From positions 1,054,001 through 1,118,000 of the forward strand of contig NZ_CP039250.1 of NCBI RefSeq assembly GCF_004795895.1: DNA of 64,000 nt. Reading direction: 5' to 3'. Within the stretch, counting starts at the first letter, position 1. Each line of letters starts with the position of its first letter. This document shows, one piece after another, positions 54,453-63,541 of this stretch. The notes below the pieces were generated by a model. That model saw only the letters and a list, made by a program, of their open reading frames with translations. It was not told the DNA's origin and made no database searches. A program made the position numbers and the translations under genes. This DNA comes from Sphingopyxis sp. PAMC25046. Its GTDB lineage: Bacteria > Pseudomonadota > Alphaproteobacteria > Sphingomonadales > Sphingomonadaceae.

Positions 54453-55790
54453 ATGAAATCCGACTCTCCGAAAACATTCCACGTCAAATCCTTCGGCTGC
54501 CAGATGAACGTCTATGACGGCGAGCGCATGGCCGAGATGCTGGGCGCAGAGGGCTATGTCGCGGCGCCCGACGGCGCCGACGCCGACCTCGTCGTACTCA
54601 ACACCTGCCACATCCGCGAAAAGGCGGCCGAGAAGGTCTATTCGGATATCGGCCGGCTGAAGCGCGCCGACGGCAGCACGCCGACGATCGCCGTCGCTGG
54701 CTGCGTCGCGCAGGCCGAGGGCGCCGAGATCGCGCGCCGCGCGCCCAGCGTCGACGTCGTCGTCGGCCCGCAGGCCTATCACCGCCTGCCCGACCTGATC
54801 GCGCGGGCCGAGCGCGGCGAGAAGGCGGTCGACCTCGACATGCCGCTTGAAAGCAAGTTTGGCGCGCTGCCCAAGCGCGCCGGCGGCCAGCGTCCGACCG
54901 CCTTCCTGACAGTGCAGGAAGGCTGCGACAAATTCTGCACCTACTGCGTCGTCCCTTATACGCGCGGCGCAGAGATCAGCCGGCCGTTCGCCGACCTGAT
55001 CGCCGAAGCGCGCGCGCTCGTCGCGGGCGGGGTGCGCGAGATCACCTTGCTCGGGCAAAACGTCAACGCGTGGGACGGCGAGGATGAGAAGGGAAGGGCG
55101 ATCGGGCTCGACGGGCTGATCCGCGAACTCGCGCGCGAGGATGGTCTCGAACGCATCCGCTACACGACGAGCCACCCCAACGACATGACCGACGGGCTGA
55201 TCGCGGCGCATGGCGAGGTCGAGAAGCTGATGCCTTTCCTCCACCTGCCGGTGCAGGCGGGCAGCGACCGAATCCTGGCGGCGATGAACCGCAGCCACAG
55301 CGTCGACAGCTATCTTCGTGTCATCGAGCGCGTTCGCGAGGCACGCCCCGACATCGCAATTTCGGGCGACTTCATCGTCGGCTTCCCTGGCGAGAGCGAA
55401 GAAGATTTCCTCGCCACGCTCGATATCGTCCGCGCCACCAAATATGCGATGGCGTACAGTTTCAAATATTCGCGCCGCCCCGGCACGCCCGCGGCGACGA
55501 TGGACGGCCAGATTTCCGAAGCCGAAATGAACGGCCGCCTCCAGCGGCTGCAGGCTTTGCTCAACGAGCAGCAGCAGGCGTTCAACGAAGCGACCGTCGG
55601 CCGCACCACGCGCCTGCTCCTTGAACGCAAGGGCAAGCTCGAAGGGCAGCTCATCGGCAAATCGCCGTGGCTCCAGTCTGTTCACGTCATCGCGCCGGGA
55701 TTGAAGATCGGCGACATGGTCGACGTGCGGATTGTTTCGGCGGGGCCGAACAGCCTTGGCGCCGAACTGCTGATGGAAGCGGTCGCCTAG
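54453..55790 (+). CDS. miaB: tRNA-2-methylthio-N6-dimethylallyladenosine synthase MiaB
   Basis: A 445-residue radical-SAM methylthiotransferase modifying A37 of tRNAs that read UNN codons. The N-terminal UPF0004 domain supplies three Cys ([25 protein letters not shown]). The radical SAM CxxxCxxC is in [10 protein letters not shown] (about 159-168), and a TRAM domain closes the C-terminus. Needs two 4Fe-4S clusters. ATG at 54453 is 7 bases after the plsC stop. Confidence 0.97.
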   Translation: MKSDSPKTFHVKSFGCQMNVYDGERMAEMLGAEGYVAAPDGADADLVVLNTCHIREKAAEKVYSDIGRLKRADGSTPTIAVAGCVAQAEGAEIARRAPSVDVVVGPQAYHRLPDLIARAERGEKAVDLDMPLESKFGALPKRAGGQRPTAFLTVQEGCDKFCTYCVVPYTRGAEISRPFADLIAEARALVAGGVREITLLGQNVNAWDGEDEKGRAIGLDGLIRELAREDGLERIRYTTSHPNDMTDGLIAAHGEVEKLMPFLHLPVQAGSDRILAAMNRSHSVDSYLRVIERVREARPDIAISGDFIVGFPGESEEDFLATLDIVRATKYAMAYSFKYSRRPGTPAATMDGQISEAEMNGRLQRLQALLNEQQQAFNEATVGRTTRLLLERKGKLEGQLIGKSPWLQSVHVIAPGLKIGDMVDVRIVSAGPNSLGAELLMEAVA

Positions 55791-55920
55791 TGCCAGGGGC
55801 GGAAGCTGTCTCCGTGAAGACACACTCCGTCTTTTTCCGTCGCATCCCGAACCCGCGGGAGATGGACTCGCGCCTTCGCGGGACTACAGTCTCCTCACCG
55901 CCAGAAGGAGCCTTGCTTAC

Positions 55921-56928
55921 GTGTCCAAACGCCCGCTGACCGCCTCCGCCCCCGCCGAACCCGGCGACCGCGTCCGACTGACGGCGGAATTCGAGCGAAC
56001 GCAGCTTTTGGGCATTCTCTTCGGCGAGTTCGACCGCAATCTCGTCGCGATCGAAAACCGCCTCGGCGTTTACATCTCGGCGCGCGGCAACCGCGTGCAG
56101 ATCGAGGGCGAGGCCGAAGCCGCGGCGCGCGCGCGCGACGTGCTCACCGACCTTTATGACCGCATCGAAAAGGGGCAGGAGGTCGACGCCGGCATGGTCG
56201 ACGGCCTGATCGCGATGTCGGCGCAGCCGACGCTCGACGGCATCATCCGCCACGACGCGAGCGAAGCGCCGCCGGTGATGATCCGCACGCGCAAGAAGAC
56301 GATCGTCCCGCGCGCGCCGTCGCAGGTCCCCTATATGCAGGCGCTCGCGCGCGACGAGGTGATCTTCGCGCTCGGTCCCGCGGGCACGGGCAAGACCTAT
56401 CTCGCGGTCGCGCAGGCCGTCGCGCAGCTCATCACCGGCAGCGTTCAGCGCCTGATCCTCTCGCGCCCCGCGGTCGAGGCGGGCGAAAAGCTCGGCTTCC
56501 TGCCCGGCGACATGAAGGAAAAGGTCGATCCCTATCTGCGCCCGCTTTACGATGCGCTCCACGACTGCCTGCCCGCCGAGCAGGTCGAGCGCCGTATCGC
56601 GTCGGGCGAGATCGAGATCGCGCCGCTCGCCTTCATGCGCGGTCGCACGCTCGCCGACGCCTTCATCATCCTCGACGAGGCGCAGAATACGACGATCCCA
56701 CAGATGAAGATGTTCCTGACCCGCTTCGGCATGAATAGCCGCATGGTCATCTGCGGCGACCCGAAGCAGGTCGACCTGCCGATGCCCGCGACCTCGGGCC
56801 TCGCCGACGCCGTCGCGCGGCTCGAAGGGCTCGAAGGAATCAACGTCAGCCGCTTCACCGCCGCCGACGTGGTGCGTCATCCGATCGTCGGGCGGATCGT
56901 CGAAGCCTATGAGGGGCCGGGCGCATAG
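55921..56928 (+). CDS. PhoH family protein
   Basis: A 335-residue PhoH-like ATPase, a predicted RNA-linked helicase-type P-loop protein. A KH-like N-terminal part (VAIENRLGVYISARGNRVQI) precedes the P-loop GPAGTGKTYLAVA (about 155). DEAQNTTIPQMKMFLTR is the Walker B region. GTG start at 55921 with AAGGAG upstream. The 130 bases after miaB hold a fragment of a Cys/Gly-like repeat (GCGCCTTCGCGGGAC) but no gene. In relatives ybeY and a CorC-type gene often follow phoH; here they do not. Confidence 0.95.
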   Translation: MSKRPLTASAPAEPGDRVRLTAEFERTQLLGILFGEFDRNLVAIENRLGVYISARGNRVQIEGEAEAAARARDVLTDLYDRIEKGQEVDAGMVDGLIAMSAQPTLDGIIRHDASEAPPVMIRTRKKTIVPRAPSQVPYMQALARDEVIFALGPAGTGKTYLAVAQAVAQLITGSVQRLILSRPAVEAGEKLGFLPGDMKEKVDPYLRPLYDALHDCLPAEQVERRIASGEIEIAPLAFMRGRTLADAFIILDEAQNTTIPQMKMFLTRFGMNSRMVICGDPKQVDLPMPATSGLADAVARLEGLEGINVSRFTAADVVRHPIVGRIVEAYEGPGA

Positions 56929-56972
56929 CGCAAACGATGCCGGCTTTGGGGTGGGGAGGGGACATTCCACAA

Positions 56973-57002
56973 CCGTCGCCCCCGCCTTCGCGGGGGCGAC
57001 GG
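56973..57002. repeat. Perfect 13-bp palindrome downstream of phoH
   Basis: CCGTCGCCCCCGC pairs perfectly with GCGGGGGCGACGG around CTTC. This is the common GCGAAGGCGGGGG-type intergenic repeat of sphingomonads, or a terminator without a T-run. It lies 45 bases after the phoH stop and marks the edge of a patch of lower GC. Confidence 0.7.
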
Positions 57003-57078
57003 CTAGGTTCGGTCGTTTCCTGACTTAGCACCCAGATCGGCGACCAACGATGCAGCAGGGGTAGGGCACGGACGGTAG

Positions 57079-57288
57079 TTAGTCTGTCTCTTCGACGCGT
57101 ATGCAAGCTCGGAAAACGCCACCCTCTTTGTCCTGCCGATGCCAGACTTCGACAACATTGAAGTATTTAAAGTAGCCCGGCGTAGTGTCGATCGAGAGAT
57201 ATTCACCAGTGCGGGGTAGGAACTCGAATTCCGCTGTGAATAGCGGCTCCAAGGCGTCTTTGTGGTCAAAGGCTTCCACGCTTGGCAT
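57079..57288 (-). CDS. Small hypothetical protein, 69 aa
   Basis: A 69-residue acidic, aromatic-rich protein (FEFLPRTGEYLSIDTTPGYF, then FNVVEVWHRQDKEGGVFRAC). It looks like a small beta-rich domain. No signal or membrane segment. The protein-like composition argues for a real gene despite the size. It lies in the lower-GC patch after phoH. No recognised family; the upstream frame can be extended in another phase, but without sense. Confidence 0.55.
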   Translation of the reverse strand: MPSVEAFDHKDALEPLFTAEFEFLPRTGEYLSIDTTPGYFKYFNVVEVWHRQDKEGGVFRACIRVEETD

Positions 57289-57438
57289 GACGGCATGCTA
57301 CGCAGGCGCGAGAATGACCGCAAGCGGTCGTTTGCCGTCTTTGTCAATGGATTAGCCCCCGTATGACGACTTTGGAGGTGGGGGTGCTGACGTTGCAGAG
57401 TTTACTATCTAGTTACTTGTATCTGCGATCACCCAACC

Positions 57439-57750
57439 ATGATCGGCACGCAGGCACCAAAGGGCTTCGGCCTCCTCTTCGTAATTGTAGGCATCCCACT
57501 GATCCTCTGGAACGCGTCAGGCACTAACAGTGAGCTTGAGGCCTTAGACGCTTCGGGCAGCACTGAAAGCGCACGCATCGAGGCATGCGAAGCGAAAGCG
57601 GTTAAGCTGGAACCCAACTCGTCGGCGCGACACCAACTGTGCGGTTGCATTGTCAAGAAAGCTTCTGAGCGCGGCGCCTTTAAAGATTATGGCGCTTACG
57701 ATGAGGGTTTACTTGAGCCCATAGTTGGCGAGTGCATGCAAAGAGGCTGA
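57439..57750 (+). CDS. Small membrane-anchored hypothetical protein, 103 aa
   Basis: A 103-residue protein with one N-terminal hydrophobic helix (FGLLFVIVGIPLILW, about 10-24) and an exported or periplasmic tail with four Cys (IEACEAK, QLCGCIV, VGECMQ). This suggests two disulfides or a metal site. Family not recognised. Composition is lower in GC than the flanking genes. No clear ribosome site. It is next to the 69-residue gene and probably arrived with it. Confidence 0.55.
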   Translation: MIGTQAPKGFGLLFVIVGIPLILWNASGTNSELEALDASGSTESARIEACEAKAVKLEPNSSARHQLCGCIVKKASERGAFKDYGAYDEGLLEPIVGECMQRG

Positions 57751-57858
57751 TGTCCGCAATCGGTCGGAAGCCGTCCTCTCGAACCTCGTCAACCCACGGC
57801 CCTTGGGCATGGGTGCCGACAGCGCTCACTCGCGTCACCCTGCTCGCGCAATATTTTC

Positions 57859-57933
57859 GAGAACGATTCTCAATAGCATCTTGACCCTCTGATTTCGCGC
57901 GCCTAGAGCGCCGCTATTGCGAGTCAATCGCAA
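57859..57933 (+). promoter_or_regulatory. Fur-like boxes and promoter of the TonB receptor gene
   Basis: GAGAA-CGA-TTCTC (57859-57871) is a perfect inverted repeat resembling a Fur box. TTGCGA-GTCAA-TCGCAA (57917-57933) is a second dyad. Between them lie TTGACC (57881-57886) and TAGAGC (57904-57909), 17 bases apart, a plausible promoter. The second dyad would overlap the transcription start. The pattern fits iron-dependent repression of the receptor. Confidence 0.6.
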
Positions 57934-57952
57934 GATAATCAGGGGAAGAAAT

Positions 57953-60184
57953 TTGACCAGTCATCGTTTGCCGTCCGTATCCCGCCTTGTCGCAGGCAGC
58001 GCGCTGGGCCTTGCGCTCGCCGCCCCCGCCGCGCCGGCCTTTGCGCAGGACAATGACGGCGAATATTGGCTCGCGCGCAAGAACCAGATCGTCGTGACCG
58101 CGACGCGCACCGCAGTGAAAGCCGAAGACCTGCCCGTCACCGTCACCGTCAAGACCGACGAGCAGATCGCCGACGAACTCGTCACCGACATCCGCGACCT
58201 CGTGCGCTTCGAGCCCGGCGTCAGCGTCCAGCGCCAGCCCGCGCGTTTCGGCGCCGCGCTCGGCGCGACCGGCCGTGCGGGCAACGACAGCTTCAACATC
58301 CGCGGTATCGGCGGCAACCGCGTGCTGATCCAGGTCGACGGCGTGCGCGTCCCCGACGGTTTCAGTTTCGGCGCGCAGGCGTCGGGACGCGGCGATTATG
58401 TCGACTTGGGCCTGATCAAGTCGGTCGAGATTTTGCGCGGCCCTTCGTCGGCGCTCTACGGCAGCGACGGCCTTGCGGGCGCGGTCAGCTTCATCACCGC
58501 CGATCCCGCCGATTTCATCCAGCCGGGCAGCAATGTCGGCGGCCTCCTTCGCGCCGCCTACAGCAGCGCCGACGAGGAGTTTAGCGAAGCCGCGATCCTC
58601 GCGGGGCGCAGCGGCGACTGGTCGATCATGGCCGCCTATACGCGCCGCGACTGGCAGGAGCTCGACAACAAGGGCACGGTCGGCGGAACCGGCCCGGCGC
58701 GCACCGAACCCAATCCGCAGGATGGCCATTCGAACGCCGCGCTGGCGCGGATCGTCTATGACCCGGCAAACGGCCATAAATTGCGCCTGACCGGCGAATA
58801 TCTCGACACAGAGCTTTACACCAACGGGCTGACCGGCGTCGGGCCGGGCAGCTTCGGCGCATCGGTCGACCGGCTCGAAGGCTGGGACAGCGGCGAGCGC
58901 AAGCGCGTTTCGCTCGACTGGAGCTGGGAGGGCGAGGGGGCGATCGATTTCGCGCGCGTCGCGCTTTACTGGCAGGATGGCGAAGACCGGCAATATACCG
59001 AGGAAGACCGCACGCCTTCGGCCGACCGCACGCGTCTCAACACCTTCGAAAACCGCGTCATCGGTGCCTCGGCCGATGCGCGCGCCGATTTTGCCACCGG
59101 TGCTATCGCGCATCGTCTCGTCTTCGGCGGCGACATCAGCAAGACGCGCCAGCGCGGGCTACGCGATGGCACCGTCCCGCCCGCGGGCGAGGTGTTTCCC
59201 ACCCGCGCCTTTCCGAGTACCGACTTCACGCGCGGCGGCCTCTTCGCGGGCGACGAGATCAGCATCGCCGACGGCCGGCTGATCCTCTATCCGGCGCTGC
59301 GTTTCGACTGGTACGACCTGTCGCCCGACGACGATCCGCTGCTTCCCGCCTTCAGCGGCGCGGGGCAGGACGGTTCGCGGCTGTCGCCCAAGTTCGGCGC
59401 GCTGTGGAAGATCACCGACACGGTGCGGCTGTTCGCCAATTATGCGACCGGCTTCAAGGCGCCCGAGCCGGGGCAGGTCAACCAGTTCTTCGAAAATCTC
59501 GCCTTCGGCTATACCTCGGCGCCGAACCCCGATCTCGACCCCGAACGCAGTGAAAGCTTCGAGGGCGGCATCCGCTTTTCCAGCGATCATGTCAGCCTCG
59601 ATGTCACCGCCTTTTCGGCGCGTTACAAGGATTTCATCAGCCAGGAAGTGGTGAGCGGCAGCTTCACGCCCGCCGATCCCGCTGTCTATCAATTCGTGAA
59701 TCTCGACCGGGCCCGCGTCAAAGGCGCCGAAGCGCGGTTCGAGGGGCGAGCGTCGTCCGGCCTGTATACGACGCTCGCCCTATCCTATGCGAAGGGCAAC
59801 GAGATTTTGCCCGACGGCACGCGCGTGCCGCTGTCGACGATCGACCCGCTGAAACTCGTCGCGGGCATCGGCTATCGCGAGCCGCAGAGCGGGCGTTTCG
59901 GCGGCCAGCTGATCATGACGCACAGCGCGCGCAAGGAGGCGTCGCGGACCGAGGGGCTGTGCACGCCCGAATGTTTCCGCCCAGACGGCTTCACCATCCT
60001 CGACGCGACCGCCTTCGTGCGAATTGTCGAGGGGCTGACGCTTCGCGCCGGTGTCTTCAACATCCTCGACGAGAAATATGCGTGGTGGAGCGACGTGCGC
60101 GGGCTCGCGTCCACCTCGACCGTCACCGACGCCTACACCCAGCCCGGCCGCAATGTGAGCGCCTCGCTGAGCTTCCGCTTCTAA
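57953..60184 (+). CDS. TonB-dependent receptor (heme/hemoglobin type)
   Basis: A 743-residue outer-membrane receptor. A signal peptide (about 1-31, ending AFAQ) is followed by the TonB box NQIVVTATRT. The plug domain has FNIRGIGGNRVLIQVDGVRV, LRGPSSALYGSDGLAGAV and the 22-strand barrel runs to the terminal NVSASLSFRF with C-terminal Phe. It resembles the hemoglobin/transferrin/lactoferrin receptor group. I chose TTG at 57953, with AGGGGA upstream; an earlier start would add 12 residues. Fur-like boxes lie upstream and a DUF6607 gene follows at 22 bases. Confidence 0.92.
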   Translation: MTSHRLPSVSRLVAGSALGLALAAPAAPAFAQDNDGEYWLARKNQIVVTATRTAVKAEDLPVTVTVKTDEQIADELVTDIRDLVRFEPGVSVQRQPARFGAALGATGRAGNDSFNIRGIGGNRVLIQVDGVRVPDGFSFGAQASGRGDYVDLGLIKSVEILRGPSSALYGSDGLAGAVSFITADPADFIQPGSNVGGLLRAAYSSADEEFSEAAILAGRSGDWSIMAAYTRRDWQELDNKGTVGGTGPARTEPNPQDGHSNAALARIVYDPANGHKLRLTGEYLDTELYTNGLTGVGPGSFGASVDRLEGWDSGERKRVSLDWSWEGEGAIDFARVALYWQDGEDRQYTEEDRTPSADRTRLNTFENRVIGASADARADFATGAIAHRLVFGGDISKTRQRGLRDGTVPPAGEVFPTRAFPSTDFTRGGLFAGDEISIADGRLILYPALRFDWYDLSPDDDPLLPAFSGAGQDGSRLSPKFGALWKITDTVRLFANYATGFKAPEPGQVNQFFENLAFGYTSAPNPDLDPERSESFEGGIRFSSDHVSLDVTAFSARYKDFISQEVVSGSFTPADPAVYQFVNLDRARVKGAEARFEGRASSGLYTTLALSYAKGNEILPDGTRVPLSTIDPLKLVAGIGYREPQSGRFGGQLIMTHSARKEASRTEGLCTPECFRPDGFTILDATAFVRIVEGLTLRAGVFNILDEKYAWWSDVRGLASTSTVTDAYTQPGRNVSASLSFRF

Positions 60185-60206
60185 TCAAAACAGAAGGACT
60201 GCATCG

Positions 60207-61184
60207 ATGAAACATTATCGCAAGATCGCCGCCGGCCTGCTTCTGCTCACCGCCGCGCTGCCCGCCGTCGCCTCCGCCCACCCGCCGATCGCCGCCGAGG
60301 ACGCCGCCGCCAATTTCGAGCAGGACCGTGCCGACATTCTCGCGATGGCGGGCAATTACCGCGTCAGCTTCAACATGCAGGAATCGACGCGCTGGGACCC
60401 CGGTTATGAAGTGCTCGAACCCAAGAAATCGGGCGGCCACGAAGTCGTGCGCGTGATCGAGGATACCGGCCGCAAGATCGTGCTCCAGCATATGCTCGTC
60501 ATCACCGGCGGCGACGACAAGAGCTTCGTGATCAAGCATTGGCGGCAGGACTGGGAATATGAACCTGCAAAGATCGTCGCCTATTCGGATCGCAATATAT
60601 GGGCGTGGGAAGACGTCCCCGAACGGATGCGCACCGGCCGCTGGTCGCAGACGGTCTATCAGGTCGACGACAGCCCGCGTTACGCCGGCTGGGGTCAGTT
60701 CGAAACGCAGGGCGGCATCCGTCGCTGGCGTTCGAGCTGGACGTGGCGCCCGCTCGCGCGCCGCGATGCGGTGCGCAATCCCGTCTACGACCGCTACCTT
60801 TCGATCAATCGCCACCAGCCCTCGCCCGACGGCTGGATCCACTGGCAGGACAATACCAAGATGGGGACGAAAGACGGCAAGCTGGTGCCGATCGTCCAGG
60901 AATATGTCCTCAACACCTATACCAAATACGACCAATATGATGTGAAGGCCGCCGACGATTATTGGGCGGCGACCAAGGAATATTGGGCCGCGGTGCGCGC
61001 CGAATGGGACCGGGTCGCGGCGACCAAGGGAGGCATCGCGATCGAGGAAAAGGCCGACACCGGCACCGTGATCAGCGGCCGCCTGCTCGAAATGGCCGAC
61101 GAGGTTCAGGAAAAGAAGCTGACGACCGCGAAAGCCATCAGCGAAGCGAAGAAGCTGATCGAGACGAACACGCGCAAGCTCTGA
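60207..61184 (+). CDS. DUF6607 family exported protein
   Basis: A 325-residue periplasmic protein with a signal peptide (about 1-24, ending VASA). The remainder is rich in Trp/Tyr (RQDWEYEPAKIVAYSDRNIW; GRWSQTVYQVDDSPRYAGWG). It matches, from memory, family DUF6607, which accompanies TonB-dependent heme receptors. Role unknown; aromatic-rich surfaces could bind heme or a siderophore. It is co-transcribed with the receptor and ends at a clear terminator. Confidence 0.85.
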   Translation: MKHYRKIAAGLLLLTAALPAVASAHPPIAAEDAAANFEQDRADILAMAGNYRVSFNMQESTRWDPGYEVLEPKKSGGHEVVRVIEDTGRKIVLQHMLVITGGDDKSFVIKHWRQDWEYEPAKIVAYSDRNIWAWEDVPERMRTGRWSQTVYQVDDSPRYAGWGQFETQGGIRRWRSSWTWRPLARRDAVRNPVYDRYLSINRHQPSPDGWIHWQDNTKMGTKDGKLVPIVQEYVLNTYTKYDQYDVKAADDYWAATKEYWAAVRAEWDRVAATKGGIAIEEKADTGTVISGRLLEMADEVQEKKLTTAKAISEAKKLIETNTRKL

Positions 61185-61212
61185 CGACCTTCACCATGTG
61201 AAGCCCGCACCT

Positions 61213-61245
61213 GGGGGCGGCTCGAAGGGGTCGCCCCCTATTTTA
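61213..61245 (+). terminator. Intrinsic terminator after the receptor/DUF6607 operon
   Basis: GGGGGCG (61213-61219) pairs with CGCCCCC (61232-61238), followed by TATTTTATATG. It is 29 bases after the DUF6607 stop. The stem's last base is also the stop codon edge of the convergent exoribonuclease gene. Confidence 0.75.
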
Positions 61246-61684
61246 TATGTGCGTGGTGGCGCGCCATGCAGAAGGTGCGAAGCGCGACGGCGTCGTGATA
61301 GGCATTGTGCGGAATGTCGCTCAGTTCGGCGGTCGAGAAATTGACGACCTCTGCGAGTTCGAACCGCACCGCCGAAATAATCAGCCGCCGCCCGTTGTCG
61401 GTGACGAGCAGGCGCGCGGCGTGGACGATATCCTCGGGCCAATCGGCGACCAGTATCGGCTCTGGATCGGCTGCCAGATAATCGGCGAACGCGTCTTGCA
61501 GGGCTTCATAGGATATCGGCGTGACATCGAGCCTCGGCAGCACGTGCGCCGCGACCCACGGCGTCGGGTCGCGGCACTCGATGGCGCCGTAAAAGGGTGC
61601 TTTGTCTTCCGCCTCGGGGACGAGCGCGATCGAGATCAGCGCACCCCCGAACCCGTTGAATTCGGCATCCAGATAATATCGCAA
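61238..61684 (-). CDS. Predicted 3'-5' exoribonuclease
   Basis: A 148-residue DEDD-type nuclease. The first motif YYLDAEFNGFGGALISIALV carries Asp/Glu, the middle VADWPEDIVHA another acidic site, and the end IPHNAYHDAVALRTF the final His/Asp. It resembles the short Rv2179c-like 3'-5' exoribonucleases. No good ATG: TTG at 61684 begins the fold 8 bases past the DoxX stop. Start and ribosome site are weak. Confidence 0.75.
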   Translation of the reverse strand: MRYYLDAEFNGFGGALISIALVPEAEDKAPFYGAIECRDPTPWVAAHVLPRLDVTPISYEALQDAFADYLAADPEPILVADWPEDIVHAARLLVTDNGRRLIISAVRFELAEVVNFSTAELSDIPHNAYHDAVALRTFCMARHHAHIK

Positions 61685-61691
61685 CGCCCCG

Positions 61692-62069
61692 CTACTTCTT
61701 CGCCCCGTCGACGCTCCAGATTCCCGCGCCGCGCGTCGCGATGAACAGGAAGATGAAGCAATAGAGCGCGATCGTCTCGCCGCCATTGACGATCGGGTAA
61801 AGCCCCTTGCTACCGTGCGCGACCCAATAGCCGACCGCCGCCATGCCGCTGGCGACGAAGGCCGCGGGACGCGTGAACAGGCCGATGACGATCAGGCCGC
61901 CCGCGACGAGTTCGATGATTCCCGCGGCGTGGAGCATCGGGTTCAGCGGCATCGGAAAGGCGACCGGGAAATTGAAGAATTTCTGCATGCCATGCGCCAG
62001 AAACAGCAAGCCCGCGACGATGCGCAGCAGCGCATAGGCCTGCTCGCCGAAACCACCCAGAAATTTCAT
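61692..62069 (-). CDS. DoxX family membrane protein
   Basis: A 125-residue DoxX-like protein with four membrane helices (ALLRIVAGLLFLAHGMQKFF; IIELVAGGLIVIGLF; FVASGMAAVGYWV; IALYCFIFLFIATRG). The HGMQKF pattern in helix 1 is typical. Family members act in redox stress or sulfite/thiosulfate metabolism in some species. ATG at 62069 has GGGGGCAATCC upstream. It is divergent from the AhpD-like gene, sharing a 138-base promoter region. Confidence 0.88.
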   Translation of the reverse strand: MKFLGGFGEQAYALLRIVAGLLFLAHGMQKFFNFPVAFPMPLNPMLHAAGIIELVAGGLIVIGLFTRPAAFVASGMAAVGYWVAHGSKGLYPIVNGGETIALYCFIFLFIATRGAGIWSVDGAKK

Positions 62070-62207
62070 GGATTGCCCCCTCATTCCGATTGTCGAGGCG
62101 AGGAGGCTAACCGATTTTCCCGCCGACGCGAATTTTTTTCGCAGCGCATGTCACATCCGCCGATCCTGTCTCGTCATATCTGCACAACCCCTCGAAGGAG
62201 ACACGAT

Positions 62208-62666
62208 ATGTCCAAGGTAACCGACCCCTTTGCCGCCTCGCCGCAGCTCATGAAGCAGTGGATGGCGGTCAGCCTCGCCGCGCAGGAAAGCCTCGAGCCG
62301 GGCCTGATCGAGCTGGTGAAGATCCGCTCGTCGATCCTCAACGGCTGCGCGAACTGCATCAACATGCACACCGCCGAAGCGCGCGCGAAGGGCGAAACCG
62401 AACAGCGCATCTACCTGCTCGCCGCGTGGCAGGAAGCGCCGGTCTATACCGACCGCGAACGCGCCGCGCTCGCCTGGACCGACGCCTTGACCCGCCTGTC
62501 GCAAGGCCACACACAAAGCCAAGCGCGCGAAGCACTCGATGCGCATTTCACCGCGGAGGAACAGATGAACCTGACCGTGATGATCAACGTCATCAATGGC
62601 TGGAACCGCATCGCGGTCGGCTTCGAGCTCTGGTACGAAGGCGGCGCGCCGGCGAAGGCCGCCTGA
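62208..62666 (+). CDS. Carboxymuconolactone decarboxylase (AhpD-like) family protein
   Basis: A 152-residue CMD/AhpD-fold protein. IRSSILNGCANCINMHTAEA contains the CxxC (Cys47/Cys50) plus His of alkylhydroperoxidase-like members. Likely thiol-dependent peroxidase or a sensor-like partner. AAGGAG precedes the ATG. Its stop overlaps the sigma factor start (TGATG). This pairing with an ECF41 sigma factor is a known genomic association. Confidence 0.93.
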   Translation: MSKVTDPFAASPQLMKQWMAVSLAAQESLEPGLIELVKIRSSILNGCANCINMHTAEARAKGETEQRIYLLAAWQEAPVYTDRERAALAWTDALTRLSQGHTQSQAREALDAHFTAEEQMNLTVMINVINGWNRIAVGFELWYEGGAPAKAA

Positions 62667-63541
62667 TGACCGGCGAAGGCGTCCGGGACGGTGTCGATGC
62701 GGCGGATGCGGCGGTCAGTTTCGATCCGCTGCGCCCGCTTCTCACGCGCGTCGCCTATCGCATGCTCGGCTCGGTCGCCGATGCCGAGGATGTGGTGCAG
62801 GACGCCTTCATCCGCTGGCTCGGCACCGACCGCGATGCGGTGCGCGAGCCAGCGGCCTTCCTCCGCCGCACCGTGACGCGCCTCTGCCTCGACCAGATCA
62901 AATCGGCGCGCAACAGCCGCGAGACCTACGTCGGCCCCTGGCTTCCCGACCCGCTGGTCGAGGAGGAGGAAGACGACGACGTCACGCTGCCGCTGATGCT
63001 CGCGCTTGAACGGCTCTCCCCCTTGGAGCGCGCAGCCTTCCTTCTCCACGACGTCTTCGGCGTCGGGTTCGACGAGGTCGCGAAGACGATCGACCGCGAT
63101 CCGGCGGCGACGCGCCAGCTCGCCGCCCGCGCGCGTACTCACGTTCGCGACGCGCGCCCGCGCTACAAGCTTGAAAAGGAGCGGGGGCTCGAAATCGCCG
63201 ACGCCTTCTTCGCCGCGTCGCGCAGCGGCGACATGGGCGCGCTCGGTGCGCTGCTCGCCGCCGATGTCGGCATGTGGACCGACGGCGGCGGCAAGCGACC
63301 GGCCGCGATGGAACCGGTGCTCGGACACGACGTGGTGCTCAAACTGCACCGCGGTCTCGCGGTCTTGTTCGGCAAATATGGCTCGACGCTTGTTCACACC
63401 GGCATGATCAACGGCCTGCCGGGTTTCGTCACGCGCGAGGCCGACGGCGAACTCCAGACCACCGCGCTCGACATCGAGGACGGCCGGATCGTGGCGATTT
63501 ATGTGATGCGCAACCCCGACAAACTCCGCCACGTGCATTAG
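62666..63541 (+). CDS. ECF41-type RNA polymerase sigma factor
   Basis: A 291-residue ECF sigma factor with a C-terminal SnoaL/NTF2-like extension. Sigma region 2 (LLTRVAYRMLGSVADAEDVV, RWL) and region 4 (LSPLERAAFLLHDVFGVGFDEVAKTI) are clear. The extension shows WTDGGGKR (about 206) and MRNPDKL at the end, which are ECF41 signature motifs. No anti-sigma factor is needed in this group; the extension modulates activity. The target is usually the promoter of the adjacent CMD gene; a site upstream of 62208 is not obvious to me. Confidence 0.93.
   Translation: MTGEGVRDGVDAADAAVSFDPLRPLLTRVAYRMLGSVADAEDVVQDAFIRWLGTDRDAVREPAAFLRRTVTRLCLDQIKSARNSRETYVGPWLPDPLVEEEEDDDVTLPLMLALERLSPLERAAFLLHDVFGVGFDEVAKTIDRDPAATRQLAARARTHVRDARPRYKLEKERGLEIADAFFAASRSGDMGALGALLAADVGMWTDGGGKRPAAMEPVLGHDVVLKLHRGLAVLFGKYGSTLVHTGMINGLPGFVTREADGELQTTALDIEDGRIVAIYVMRNPDKLRHVH

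Noticed and set aside
55791..55920. Possible small gene between miaB and phoH
   Set aside because: The frame is mainly repeat-type GCGCCTTCGCGGG sequence with no ribosome site.
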